Source: Segetibacter aerophilus (lineage in GTDB: Bacteria; Bacteroidota; Bacteroidia; Chitinophagales; Chitinophagaceae). From it: DNA of 64,000 nucleotides. The stretch's first letter is position 1; the number at the start of each line of letters is the position of its first letter. The notes beneath the pieces are model-generated. The model was given only the letters and a program-made list of their open reading frames with translations. It had not been told where the DNA came from and ran no database searches. This document shows positions 27,601 through 36,953 of the stretch, one piece after another. The position numbers were made by a program, and so were the translations under genes. The DNA is taken from NCBI RefSeq assembly GCF_007991655.1, contig NZ_BJYT01000011.1, positions 62,001 through 126,000 on the forward strand, given 5' to 3'.

Positions 27601-28044
27601 AGGCCAGATCCTGACCAGACTTATGCGTTTCAAACTTTAGCGGTAAACCTTCGTGGTTTCAATCAAAACCTGGCTAATGGTAACAATGCATTTGTCTTCA
27701 ATAGTGAGTTAAGATTGCCTGTTTTTTCAACGCTTTTGAATAAACCGGTAAATAATGCCTTCATCAGAAACTTCCAATTAATTCAATTCCTTGATTTGGG
27801 TACTGCCTGGAACGGTAAGTACGACAAGTTTGCTCGTCCCGGTGTAGTGTACCAGGATGGAGGAAATAACCCTGTCTCTTTTGTAACAAAAGCTGGTGGT
27901 ATTGGTCCTTTTGCCGGAGGTTATGGTTTTGGAGCAAGAAGTACTTTGTTGGGATACTTTTTAAAGTTTGACCTTGCCTGGGAAATGAACGGGATATTTA
28001 AAGGCAAGCCTATTTCATACTTCGCGCTTGGACTTGATTTCTAA
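24652..28044 (+). CDS. Large envelope protein: degenerate peptidase-MA-like, PD40 propeller and C-terminal barrel
   Basis: A signal peptide (about 1–26; an internal ATG at 24667 is an alternative start) leads to a region resembling peptidase-MA domains (about 40–260, with DLPTWLTDGYVSYVAERW). The HExxH metal motif expected upstream is replaced by RQGIARVL, so catalysis is unlikely. Residues about 300–560 hold TolB/PD40-type propeller repeats (IIFASNRPG, FTYVSDENG). Residues about 700–1130 look like an outer-membrane barrel with alternating strands, ending in an aromatic residue (YFALGLDF). Proteins of this kind are common and uncharacterised in Bacteroidota. It has its own terminator and seems monocistronic. 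Confidence 0.78.
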   Translation: MQDNSMSNRVIAFLGLCLFCFQGISQVNSVEFGKNRIQHKKFIWKFYESPNFNTYFNQGGLELGKFVAQAAEKELKSIETQMEYSLQRQINIVVYNNYNDYRSTNIGLGNEIINNAGGGLTKLVNNKMIVYFNGDHANLNLQVRQGIARVLLDNQLFGEDIGEFASNQALLDLPTWLTDGYVSYVAERWSTKKDDDLKSAMLSDSYKNFYQFAFEKPELAGAAFWFYIEEKYKKENVAYFLYLARIYKSLNSAAQRIAKKKFKEVLKDFMSYEQEKYYKDIRQRRNVPKGTVSVVEAVSTKRDFFRFQANPNPRNQSYVVGKYNKGIYSVGLYENYELAATLLKYGVRTQKTDINPTYPLMAWDGKGTRVAVIYWENGKIKMFVYDAIARYKNYKQEIEGLDQVLDVQFMLDANTLLLTAVKNGHTDIFTFKIESKKLEQLTNDVYDDLDASFVAFPNKTGIIFASNRPGPEVVTSDTALPSNHRYNIFMLDYITKQQITQLTNLKFGNARFPMQYNVNHFTYVSDENGVGNRWAGFFTTQREGLDTLFYIGDEVLRNPSDKELDSTMVAWQKNEPDSISMFQVTKDSTYTFPITNYQSSLLETRIAGDRGQVTEVTRQGDDKFLYKLRVDSTVLRKRNVNARPTDYMRKMMSERKAEEGKATITNTVDTTTASAGSVFQSEFENEKKDSLTRAMEAVPRLVEQGVLQRSKLLNYRWKFSNDYILGGVSNNILINRYQPYSGGNGPIQLGNGSNLNFTFRTSVSDLMEDIKFTGGFRLGTNLRDNDYLFGFQNFRKRFDWGLTYYRTSNHDAAGFEGTNLAYNAQFNTNIYQFNGSYPLNEVKSFRLTVAYRRDRIIIKPTPYVNGQQLPPDRRGLGFPDILSQYALTRLEYVHDNTINPTMNIWHGLRYKVYMDLNAPVSGESVKNSYTYNLGFDARHYLPIYRNFVWATRAAADFSWGNQKLIYYLGGVDGWLSPKFNNGNRPDPDQTYAFQTLAVNLRGFNQNLANGNNAFVFNSELRLPVFSTLLNKPVNNAFIRNFQLIQFLDLGTAWNGKYDKFARPGVVYQDGGNNPVSFVTKAGGIGPFAGGYGFGARSTLLGYFLKFDLAWEMNGIFKGKPISYFALGLDF

Positions 28045-28069
28045 AATAGAATACAATCAATGATAAATA

Positions 28070-28100
28070 AAAACTGCCCGTGCTAACGCCGGGCAGTTTT
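28070..28100 (+). terminator. Terminator after the large propeller/barrel gene
   Basis: A perfect 11-bp stem AAAACTGCCCG/CGGGCAGTTTT with a 9-base loop lies 25 bases past the stop codon and is followed by GTTTAT. Confidence 0.88.
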
Positions 28101-28373
28101 GTTTATATCAACGCTAAAGTCCCGTTCCTACTTTGAACATTTTTTTCCCTTATTTGGAATAAGTAATAAAGCCGTTAATATTCCGTTTGCTTCTAACACC
28201 TAACAATAAGCCTGTTACCGTTTATTTTATAATTGGCTTAATTTTTAATTATGATGATGGACATAAAATTTTACAAATGGTATATTTTATAAATGGCGCA
28301 GTCATTTTACTGCTTTTATTATTTTTTGTGCTTTTATCTTTTGAAGACCATTTTGCCAACATCAACTCTACTA

Positions 28374-28396
28374 AAAAAAGCCTGAGCGGCTTTTTT
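28374..28396. terminator. Symmetric terminator-like hairpin
   Basis: A perfect 9-bp stem AAAAAAGCC/GGCTTTTTT with loop TGAGC, with T runs available on both strands, so it can act in either direction between the converging genes. Confidence 0.75.
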
Positions 28397-28438
28397 CTAC
28401 ATTCAAAATTATTTTTCAAGCAACTTCTTAGAAAGTAA

Positions 28439-28469
28439 AACAGCTTGCATGGTTTACATACAAGCTGTT
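28439..28469 (-). terminator. Hairpin downstream of pyrG
   Basis: A perfect 9-bp stem AACAGCTTG/CAAGCTGTT with a 13-base loop lies 23 bases past the pyrG stop. The T tract is short on the minus strand (TTTTACTTTC) and better on the plus strand. Confidence 0.65.
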
Positions 28470-28492
28470 CTATATTTTTTGTCTAGTTAGAA

Positions 28493-30493
<2,001 letters not shown>

Positions 30494-31375
30494 ATGAGAA
30501 TTGTTCTATTTTTTTTAGCGGCATTTGTTACGGCAGCCCTACTTAGTTACACCATGAAAACTGACCGAAAAATGTCAGTTTCTCCAAAGGAAACTATAGT
30601 AAGTTGTTACCCTGAAGACATACGTGAAATAGCAAAAATGGAAGCTGCAACGAAAGAATTTGCTGCCCTCCATCCAGATCCTCTTTACTTTAAAGTAAAA
30701 GACCCTAAAGGGAAGACAGTTTCATTTAAAACACCCGACGGAGGAAATGGAAGTGGTTACGAAATCAGGAACGAAAAGAAGACAAAGAACTTTCTTTTTG
30801 TCATTCATGAGTGGTATGGATTAAATGATTACATAAAAGAGGAGGCTGAATTATTGAGCACGGAGTTGGATAACGTCAATGTTATTGCACTTGATTTATA
30901 TGATGGCAAAGTAGCTACAACTGCAGACAGTGCAATGAAGTATATGTCCGGGGTAAACTCACAACGACTTGAAAACATCATTAAAGGAGCACTTGCGTAT
31001 GCAGGAAGCGATGCAAAGATCTATACCATTGGATGGTGCTTTGGAGGAATGTGGAGTTTGCAAGCTTCAATACTAGCAGGAAAACAAGGGGCCGGATGCG
31101 TAATGTATTATGGCAGGCCCGAAACCAATATCTCTAAACTGCAGCAACTCAATACTGATGTTATAGGGTTTTTTGCTAACCAGGACAGAAGCATTACTCC
31201 CGAAAGAGTAACTGAATTTGAAAACAACATGAAGACAGCAGGTAAAACTCTAACAGTTTACCGCTATGATGCCGGGCATGGTTTTGCAAACCCCAGCAAC
31301 CCCATTTTCAACAAGCAGGCGAGAGATGATTCGCACGAAAAAACACTGGCTTTTCTAAAAGCGAGAATAAAATAA
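30494..31375 (+). CDS. Exported dienelactone hydrolase family protein
   Basis: The 293-residue alpha/beta hydrolase has an N-terminal hydrophobic segment (about 2–19) that may be a signal peptide or anchor. The dienelactone hydrolase triad is complete: Cys 182 in GWCFGGMW, Asp 231 in FANQDRSI and His 262 in DAGHGF; the EWYGLND oxyanion segment precedes them. A conserved region of about 60 residues between the signal and the hydrolase domain is typical of Bacteroidota homologues. The family cleaves lactones and esters; the physiological substrate here is unknown. It is a single gene, divergent from pyrG. Confidence 0.88.
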   Translation: MRIVLFFLAAFVTAALLSYTMKTDRKMSVSPKETIVSCYPEDIREIAKMEAATKEFAALHPDPLYFKVKDPKGKTVSFKTPDGGNGSGYEIRNEKKTKNFLFVIHEWYGLNDYIKEEAELLSTELDNVNVIALDLYDGKVATTADSAMKYMSGVNSQRLENIIKGALAYAGSDAKIYTIGWCFGGMWSLQASILAGKQGAGCVMYYGRPETNISKLQQLNTDVIGFFANQDRSITPERVTEFENNMKTAGKTLTVYRYDAGHGFANPSNPIFNKQARDDSHEKTLAFLKARIK

Positions 31376-31407
31376 ACCCTTATTAAAAGGCTGAGCAAAG
31401 AAGTAAA

Positions 31408-31427
31408 GATGAACTGAGCGTCGCAAC
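31408..31427 (-). repeat. Divergent dispersed repeat copy
   Basis: On the minus strand this reads GTTGCGACGCTCAGTTCATC. The central palindrome is GCG-A-CGC, so the centre base changed while both arms stayed paired, and the TTCATC of the long-tail copies is retained. It is the weakest copy. Confidence 0.5.
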
Positions 31428-31492
31428 GAAAGACAAATCAGGGAGCAACAACTCGCTCCCTAAAATTTTGCTGCCCTAAACCTACATTTCAA

Positions 31493-32068
31493 TTACTGGT
31501 TAAGGAACGAACTGTCAGGAACGTTGATGTAGCTATTGTAAGGATGCTTAATAGTAAACCATTTAAAATTTTGATCAGCAATCATTCCCTTGCCGTAAAT
31601 CTTTGAGTCAGGTGAGTGCCTAATCACATTTTTGTCACTATAAAAAATAGCTCTTGCCTGGTCCCAATACAATTCTCTACAAAAAAGCGTATCGCCCTTC
31701 ATGTTAAAAACTACCACACTATCGCGAAGGAAAACTTTGTTTTCATTTTGCAGGTACCTTCCAAACTTTGCAGACAGCTTACTTTCGATCTTTATACTAT
31801 CATTATAGAAATCGACATGAAGCGATTTTGGAAACTCCATTCTTGGAGTATCTTTTTGATAGCTTAGCATGAGGGGCGCTGTCAACTTCGCCTTCACTTT
31901 TCCATTCTCACTTAGATAGCTTTCTATCTGTTTAGCCTCTTCTACATTGATTGCTTTCTTGTTCAAATTCTGTACATCACGAATATCGTTTTCGCAAGAC
32001 CAAACAAAAAAGCAGCCAATGGTAATGACTGCTATACTTTTTGCTAAATGAGTTAGGCCGTTATTCAT
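31493..32068 (-). CDS. lptC: LPS export periplasmic protein LptC
   Basis: LptC is a one-domain beta-jelly-roll protein that passes lipopolysaccharide from the LptB2FG transporter to the LptA bridge. Here it opens with a lipoprotein-like signal (lipobox VWSC), as is common in Bacteroidota, followed by KLTAPLMLSYQKD, strand-rich repeats (KFGRYLQNENKVFLRDSVVV, LFCRELYWDQA) and KIYGKGMIADQNF. The frame is open to 32092, but the ATG at 32068 overlaps the upstream stop by only 8 bases and starts right before the signal, so I chose it. It is the last gene of a coaX–barrel–lptC operon. Confidence 0.88.
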   Translation of the reverse strand: MNNGLTHLAKSIAVITIGCFFVWSCENDIRDVQNLNKKAINVEEAKQIESYLSENGKVKAKLTAPLMLSYQKDTPRMEFPKSLHVDFYNDSIKIESKLSAKFGRYLQNENKVFLRDSVVVFNMKGDTLFCRELYWDQARAIFYSDKNVIRHSPDSKIYGKGMIADQNFKWFTIKHPYNSYINVPDSSFLNQ

Positions 32069-33377
32069 ACTTCCTTTTGATAAACCAAACATCGCTTAGG
32101 TTTAGTCCCAGCGAAAAGCGAAAAAAGCCCTCTGTAATATTATTGTTTTTATTGCCCCTGCTTCCAACTTCAAATGTTGTATTAATAATTGTGTACTGGT
32201 TGTCGAACGAGCGCCATTTACGCACCGGTAAACCTGCACCTAAAGTAATCGCATACACCGGCAATTTGTTTTTGTCTGCAGCTAACGCCTCCTTTCCAAA
32301 ATAAAATCCCGCACGGTAAGTCACCCTGTTCCAATAGCTTTTTATGCTAACGGGATTAGGAGTCAACTGACCACCGATCTTTAGTAACGAGCTATTGTTG
32401 AACTTCTCTGCATTATTAAAAAACCGATAATTGGACCACTGCGTGCTTTCGTACTCAATCGCTAATAAGCTCTTCTCAAGTTTATTTCCCAGGCGGTCTA
32501 CGAGGCTATTGCTGATGTTAATGCCAGCAGTATAAGAAACCGGCAAATTAATTGTTCCGCTTACTTCAGGTGCCATTGAAACGGTGTCTATCGTTATAGG
32601 AGTACCGTTCGCATCATAGGTAAAAGTTTCCCTGATCACTGATTGTTTAGCGCTTAAATTTTGTTTCATATTACCGGCAAAGCCTAGTCGTAAAGCCGTA
32701 GTCTTACTTAAGTCAATATCGTACTGCAAGCCGCCATTAAAAAAGAAACTTCCAAAGCTTGTATTGGTTGCTGAGTTTGACTTGTATGTATTAACGCTAT
32801 CAATAGGGATGGCTCTTGTGTTATTATTTTTATTGCCAAACATATAGCCCGTGTTTAATCCAAGGCGTAAACCACCCCAGCGCTTGCCGACGCCTACAAA
32901 AGCCTGGTACAATCCTCCGTCGCCCTCGTACACATAGCGCATACTGTCTTTACCCGGGCTTGCTGTTCTTCTATTTTCCTGGATGGAATAACCAATTCTT
33001 GTTAATGGTCTTAAACCAAAAGCCAATCCTAAATTGTGCTTTTTACTAATTGGCATTCCAAGGGCTACGTAAGCAGGCGCAAGGTTTACAGAATTGTATT
33101 TTTGAACAGGACTAGTGCTTTTAAGCGTACGGCTATCTAAGGTTATACCAATGTCATAGGTAACTATTTTTAAATCGCTATAACTAGCCGGGTTAGCAAA
33201 ATTGACGCTTTGGCCATTTCCGTACGTGCTTCCTATGCCAGCCATTCCACGGGAGACTATGTTTTGACCGGGATAAGTTTCGCCAAGACCGTATCGAGAG
33301 AAGGGAGAATTTTGTTGTGCAGTTGTGTAAAGTGATCCTAGTAAAAGAAAAACAATAAAGCTAAGTTTTGGGTTCAT
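32061..33377 (-). CDS. Outer-membrane beta-barrel protein of unknown function
   Basis: From ATG 33377 the protein starts with a signal peptide (MNPKLSFIVFLLLGSLYTTAQQ). The mature part opens NSPFSRYGLGETYPG, a motif frequent in Bacteroidota barrel proteins, then has regular amphipathic strands and ends near an aromatic-rich region. It resembles FadL/OmpP1-like transporters in overall pattern (asymmetric GMAGIGS segment, NFANPASYSDL near the N-terminus). The longer start at 33398 would lengthen overlap with coaX; the chosen one overlaps it by 17 bases. It is translationally coupled to coaX and lptC, suggesting a role in envelope biogenesis, but no function is established. Confidence 0.8.
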   Translation of the reverse strand: MNPKLSFIVFLLLGSLYTTAQQNSPFSRYGLGETYPGQNIVSRGMAGIGSTYGNGQSVNFANPASYSDLKIVTYDIGITLDSRTLKSTSPVQKYNSVNLAPAYVALGMPISKKHNLGLAFGLRPLTRIGYSIQENRRTASPGKDSMRYVYEGDGGLYQAFVGVGKRWGGLRLGLNTGYMFGNKNNNTRAIPIDSVNTYKSNSATNTSFGSFFFNGGLQYDIDLSKTTALRLGFAGNMKQNLSAKQSVIRETFTYDANGTPITIDTVSMAPEVSGTINLPVSYTAGINISNSLVDRLGNKLEKSLLAIEYESTQWSNYRFFNNAEKFNNSSLLKIGGQLTPNPVSIKSYWNRVTYRAGFYFGKEALAADKNKLPVYAITLGAGLPVRKWRSFDNQYTIINTTFEVGSRGNKNNNITEGFFRFSLGLNLSDVWFIKRKYE

Positions 33378-34095
33378 GATTGTACTCGCTGATGGCATAA
33401 AGCCCTTTGTATATTAAAGAAGGGTCTGCAAATATCTTATTTTTAAGCAGGGCGCCAAAAACGCCTATATCACCCCCGGTTAAATGCACGTTAAAGTTGA
33501 CGAACTTCTCCTTGTATAAATCGATAATACCATCGATCTCTTTAGCCATTCCCGCGATGACTCCGCTTTGAATATTTGTCTTAGTATCATAGCCTAGCAA
33601 GGGAAAATTCCAATCAGCTTCTACTAGTGGAAGCTTAGCTGTGTAGTACTGTAACGACTTAAATCTCATCTCCATTCCCGGTGAAATACTACCCCCAATA
33701 AACTCGCTATACTTATTTACAAAGTTGTAAGTGATGCAGGTACCAAGGCCGATTACCAGGTTATGCTGACGTGGAAATAGGTCGACCGCCGCCACAACCA
33801 TTGCGAGCCTGTCAGCACCAATCGTGTGAGGTTTGCCAACAGGTGATGTTACAGGAAGTTTGCTGTCGTAGGAAAGTTTATGAAAAGCTGTGCTATCAGC
33901 AAGCACTTCTTCAATACCTACGTTATGATCTATAACAGAAGAAAGTATACTTCGCTGCGGTTGATATTTTTCTACAACGCGCTCTATTTCTTCAACTGAA
34001 TCGTTTTGTAAAACACCTTCTCCCGCAAAATCCCTGTTCACAAAAACAGCATATTTAAGGCGCGTGTTTCCAAAATCAAAACATAAGGTTGTCAT
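33361..34095 (-). CDS. coaX: Type III pantothenate kinase
   Basis: CoaX phosphorylates pantothenate in the first step of coenzyme A synthesis and, unlike CoaA, is not feedback-inhibited by CoA. The ASKHA-fold motifs are present: CFDFGNTRLKYAVF (phosphate 1), VGKPHTIGADRLAMVVAA, GLGTCITYNFV (phosphate 2) and GGSISPGMEMRFKSL. The length of 244 is normal. It is the first gene of the coaX–barrel–lptC operon, following the Lon-N gene after a 75-base gap. Confidence 0.95.
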   Translation of the reverse strand: MTTLCFDFGNTRLKYAVFVNRDFAGEGVLQNDSVEEIERVVEKYQPQRSILSSVIDHNVGIEEVLADSTAFHKLSYDSKLPVTSPVGKPHTIGADRLAMVVAAVDLFPRQHNLVIGLGTCITYNFVNKYSEFIGGSISPGMEMRFKSLQYYTAKLPLVEADWNFPLLGYDTKTNIQSGVIAGMAKEIDGIIDLYKEKFVNFNVHLTGGDIGVFGALLKNKIFADPSLIYKGLYAISEYNHEPKT

Positions 34096-34104
34096 GGTGA
34101 GAAG

Positions 34105-34151
34105 AAGTTACAAGTTACCGTAAGCGATTCAGTGCAAGTTACGGGTAAGCG
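34105..34151. repeat. Local short direct repeats
   Basis: AAGTTAC occurs at 34105, 34112 and 34136; the last two extend to AAGTTACCGTAAGCG and AAGTTACGGGTAAGCG. These lie in the short gap between the Lon-N gene and coaX. They may be remnants of a longer intergenic repeat. Confidence 0.5.
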
Positions 34152-34170
34152 GCAACCGGCAGCAAGCAAC

Positions 34171-34809
34171 TCATAAATCAAAATTTCCTGAAAGATTTTT
34201 AAAATGACCATTCAGTTTTATCCTGTCTTTTAAAACCTCCATTTCATTCACCACCGGCAAAACTTTTAGCAGGTGTCGCTTTAAATACTCCAAACGTTGG
34301 TCTTCCCGAAACAAGCCGGCGAACTCATATTCTTCTTCCAAAGACAAACCCACATGATGGGCTATGTCGTAAGCAACCAGCTCGTCGTCTGGTTTTTTAA
34401 AATCTTTTTTCAGCTTCAAAACCGCGTGCAGGTCTTTAATGCTTTTGACCACCTTTTGTAAAAGCAGCAATTTTTTGCTCTCTTCATTTTGAGGATAGTT
34501 TACAATCGCGCCACTATACAACTTGTCAGGAATATCTTTTACTACCTCTAAAATCCTGAATATGGACAGGCCCTTTGTTTTTATGTCAAGCTTACCATCA
34601 TCGTATACTTCAACAATCTCTTTCACCTCTACCAACGTTCCTCTTTCACTTAACCCATTTTTCAAAACGGTGGGAATACCGAACGGTTTTGCGTCTGCAA
34701 AACAGTCTGTTATCAACTGTTTATACCTTGGTTCGAATATGTGTAAGTTTAAATCTTCCCCTGGAAATACCACTATGCCTAATGGAAATATTGGAATAAA
34801 ATTCGTCAT
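34171..34809 (-). CDS. Stand-alone Lon N-terminal (LON substrate-binding) domain protein
   Basis: The 212 residues are a Lon N-terminal domain without the AAA+ or protease parts. The opening IPIFPLGIVVFPGEDLNLHIFEPRYKQLI is diagnostic, followed by GTLVEVKEIVEVYDDGKLDIKTKG and a helical C-terminal part. Such proteins are widespread in Bacteroidota and may bind unfolded protein or adapt substrates for proteases; the actual role is not known. It lies on the same strand as coaX and is divergent from the glycosyltransferase at 34906. Confidence 0.9.
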   Translation of the reverse strand: MTNFIPIFPLGIVVFPGEDLNLHIFEPRYKQLITDCFADAKPFGIPTVLKNGLSERGTLVEVKEIVEVYDDGKLDIKTKGLSIFRILEVVKDIPDKLYSGAIVNYPQNEESKKLLLLQKVVKSIKDLHAVLKLKKDFKKPDDELVAYDIAHHVGLSLEEEYEFAGLFREDQRLEYLKRHLLKVLPVVNEMEVLKDRIKLNGHFKNLSGNFDL

Positions 34810-34905
34810 AAATGCTGCTATTGTTTGTATTAAAGACTATGCAAAACATCTAAAAGTTCACAGAGTTAAAAAAAATTTCGTTCTTTGATGATATAAAAAT
34901 CGTTA

Positions 34906-35793
34906 ATGAAAATCTCGGGCTTCTCTTATGTAAGAAACGGATTCGAATATGGTTATCCCTTTATGGAAGCCGTTCAATCTGTTTTGCCTGTGTGCGACGA
35001 ATTTGTAATGGCCGTAGGAGACTCAACAGATGGAACAAGGGAAGCTCTTACAAAATTGGACCCGCAAAAAATAAGAATTATTGACACCACCTGGGACATG
35101 AAATTGCGGGAAGGAGGAAAAGTTTTCGCGCAACAAGCCAATACTGCGCTTGACAATATCACAGGTGACTGGGCTTTTCACATCCAGGCTGACGAGGTGA
35201 TGCACGAGGACGATTTACCGAAGATCACAGCCGCCATCAAACAGCACAATGATGACAAACAGGTCGAAGGCTTCATATTTCCCTTTCTGCATTTTTGGGG
35301 CAGTTATCATTATATCCGGACTTCGCGGCGCGTACACAAACATGAGATCCGAATTTTTAGGAATGATAAACTTGTAAGGTCTTACGCCGACTCTCAGGGG
35401 TTTAGAAAATACAGCAGTATCGAAGCGTACGAGCATGGCGAAAAAGGCGAAAAACTAACGGTGAAAAAAATTGATGCGCCGGTGTACCATTACAACGGGG
35501 TGCGGTCTGATAAGGTTCAGAAGAAAAAAATGCACACTTTCGATTTTCTCCACAATGCTGAAACCACTGAGAACGACTATTCGCATTTTGATTACCAAAA
35601 CGTTGACCGGGTAGAGTTATTTAAAGGAACGCATCCGGCAGTGATGCAAGAAAAAGTGAGTGCAGCTGCGGACGATTTTGTCTTCGATCCTGCTAAATCG
35701 GTTTGGAAAACAAAGGATAAAATCATGCAGCCCATTGAAGATGTGTTGGGTTTTAAAATAGGGGAATATAAAAATTACAAGCTGCTTCGATGA
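34906..35793 (+). CDS. Glycosyltransferase family 2 protein
   Basis: A GT-A fold with MKISGFSYVRNGFEYGYPFMEAV at the nucleotide-binding start, VGDSTDGTREAL (acidic loop), and a DxD-like acceptor at FHIQADEVMHEDD. Residues 100–200 carry HFWGSYHYIRTSRRVHKHEIRIFR, typical of uncharacterised GT2 enzymes of Bacteroidota. No membrane helix is present, so it is cytoplasmic or peripheral. Donor and acceptor are unknown. It starts the surface-glycan region; meaB follows on the same strand after a 129-base gap with a repeat copy. Confidence 0.85.
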   Translation: MKISGFSYVRNGFEYGYPFMEAVQSVLPVCDEFVMAVGDSTDGTREALTKLDPQKIRIIDTTWDMKLREGGKVFAQQANTALDNITGDWAFHIQADEVMHEDDLPKITAAIKQHNDDKQVEGFIFPFLHFWGSYHYIRTSRRVHKHEIRIFRNDKLVRSYADSQGFRKYSSIEAYEHGEKGEKLTVKKIDAPVYHYNGVRSDKVQKKKMHTFDFLHNAETTENDYSHFDYQNVDRVELFKGTHPAVMQEKVSAAADDFVFDPAKSVWKTKDKIMQPIEDVLGFKIGEYKNYKLLR

Positions 35794-35844
35794 GCGATGT
35801 TTCGATATTTTTTTGTCCTGGCTTTGGTTTTTCAATTGATCATC

Positions 35845-35874
35845 GTTGCGTCGCATTTCGTTCATCAGCAAATC
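35845..35874 (+). repeat. Dispersed repeat copy, long-tail form
   Basis: It reads GTTGCGTCGCATTTCG followed by TTCATCAGCAAATC. The 14-base tail is identical to that at 18810–18823. It lies in the gap between the GT2 gene and meaB. Confidence 0.8.
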
Positions 35875-35922
35875 GTTTAGCATCTCTTTTTGGCCTTTTC
35901 CAAAAGAGATCCATTTTAGAAA

Positions 35923-36834
35923 ATGACAGAACTCGTTTCAGAAATATCAAAAGGATCCTTTAAAGCATTATCAAGGGCTATTTCATTAGTTGAAAATAAG
36001 GCAGCTGGTTATCTTGATATTCTGCTCAACCTTTCCTCCACTACACAATCAATTGTTATCGGCATTACCGGTCCACCCGGAGCGGGCAAAAGCACTATTG
36101 TAGATGCGCTGATTGGTGAAATTGTATCGGCAGATAAAAAGGTTGGTGTCTTGTGTGTTGATCCATCATCTCCTTTCAACCTTGGCGCTTTGTTAGGGGA
36201 CAGAATTCGGATGAATAAATGGTACACTCATCCCAATGTGTTCATTCGTTCACTGGCCAACAGGGGTTCGCTGGGTGGATTACATCCTTCTATCATCGAG
36301 ATCACCGATATAATGAAAGGATTTGGCTTTGACTACATCATCGTAGAAACAGTCGGTGTTGGACAAAGTGAGGTCGAAATTGTTGGTCTGGCTGATACAA
36401 CTGTTATCGTACTGGTGCCCGAAGCCGGCGATGAAGTACAGACAATGAAAGCCGGACTAATGGAAATCGGGGATATTTTTGTGGTCAACAAAGCAGATCG
36501 ACCGGATGCGGATGCTTTTGAGAAGACCCTTAAAAAAGTGTTTAGGTCTTCCCACAGTCATTATGATGTACCAGTTGTAAAAACGATAGCATCACAAGGT
36601 GTGGGCATAAAAGAGTTGTTCGAAAAGATCAATTTGCACACCGGAAGCGGCAAGCAAAATGATAAACGCGCGTGGCTGTTGACTGAAAAAGCCTATCACC
36701 TGCTCGCATCTAAAAGAATGGCAGAGCTACATAAGGAGGCAATTTTCAATTTAATACAAAATGAATTTTTGGGTCAGAAAGAGTTTAACCTCTACAGGTT
36801 CGTTGAGGATGTAAACAACCATATTTTGAAGTAG
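35923..36834 (+). CDS. meaB: Methylmalonyl-CoA mutase-associated GTPase MeaB
   Basis: MeaB is a G3E P-loop GTPase that gates cobalamin loading and protects methylmalonyl-CoA mutase. The Walker A GPPGAGKST is at residues 50–58, followed by DPSSPFNLGALLGDRIRM, FIRSLANRGSLGG, ETVGVGQSEVEI and the base-recognition NKAD. The length of 303 is normal. The mutase subunits are not in the window. It is embedded in a glycosyltransferase region without functional link, so adjacency is probably accidental. Confidence 0.95.
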   Translation: MTELVSEISKGSFKALSRAISLVENKAAGYLDILLNLSSTTQSIVIGITGPPGAGKSTIVDALIGEIVSADKKVGVLCVDPSSPFNLGALLGDRIRMNKWYTHPNVFIRSLANRGSLGGLHPSIIEITDIMKGFGFDYIIVETVGVGQSEVEIVGLADTTVIVLVPEAGDEVQTMKAGLMEIGDIFVVNKADRPDADAFEKTLKKVFRSSHSHYDVPVVKTIASQGVGIKELFEKINLHTGSGKQNDKRAWLLTEKAYHLLASKRMAELHKEAIFNLIQNEFLGQKEFNLYRFVEDVNNHILK

Positions 36835-36888
36835 CAAAAAGGCTTGCAAAAAGATCCGTAGTAAGAAAAGCAGCATACATAACAAAAG

Positions 36889-36908
36889 GTACAAGTGAGT
36901 GACACAAC
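36889..36908 (-). repeat. Dispersed repeat copy, subtype 2
   Basis: Minus-strand reading GTTGTGTCACTCACTTGTAC, identical to 18336–18355. It lies between meaB and the GT9 gene. Confidence 0.8.
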
Positions 36909-36953
36909 GATGTTGAATGAAGGGCTCGCGCTTGTATCAAAACCTATATCTCA

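Larger units (their letters stand above)
28045..28492. other. Convergent spacer with three hairpins
   Basis: The spacer holds three terminator-like hairpins (28070–28100, 28374–28396, 28439–28469). An 83-codon plus-strand frame starting at TTG 28187 spans one of them and I do not call it. No repeat copy is present. Confidence 0.6.

Noticed and set aside
28187-28438. 83-codon plus-strand frame starting at TTG, with a hydrophobic stretch
   Set aside because: It spans a perfect terminator hairpin at 28374–28396 and lies in a convergent spacer; no family features are seen.
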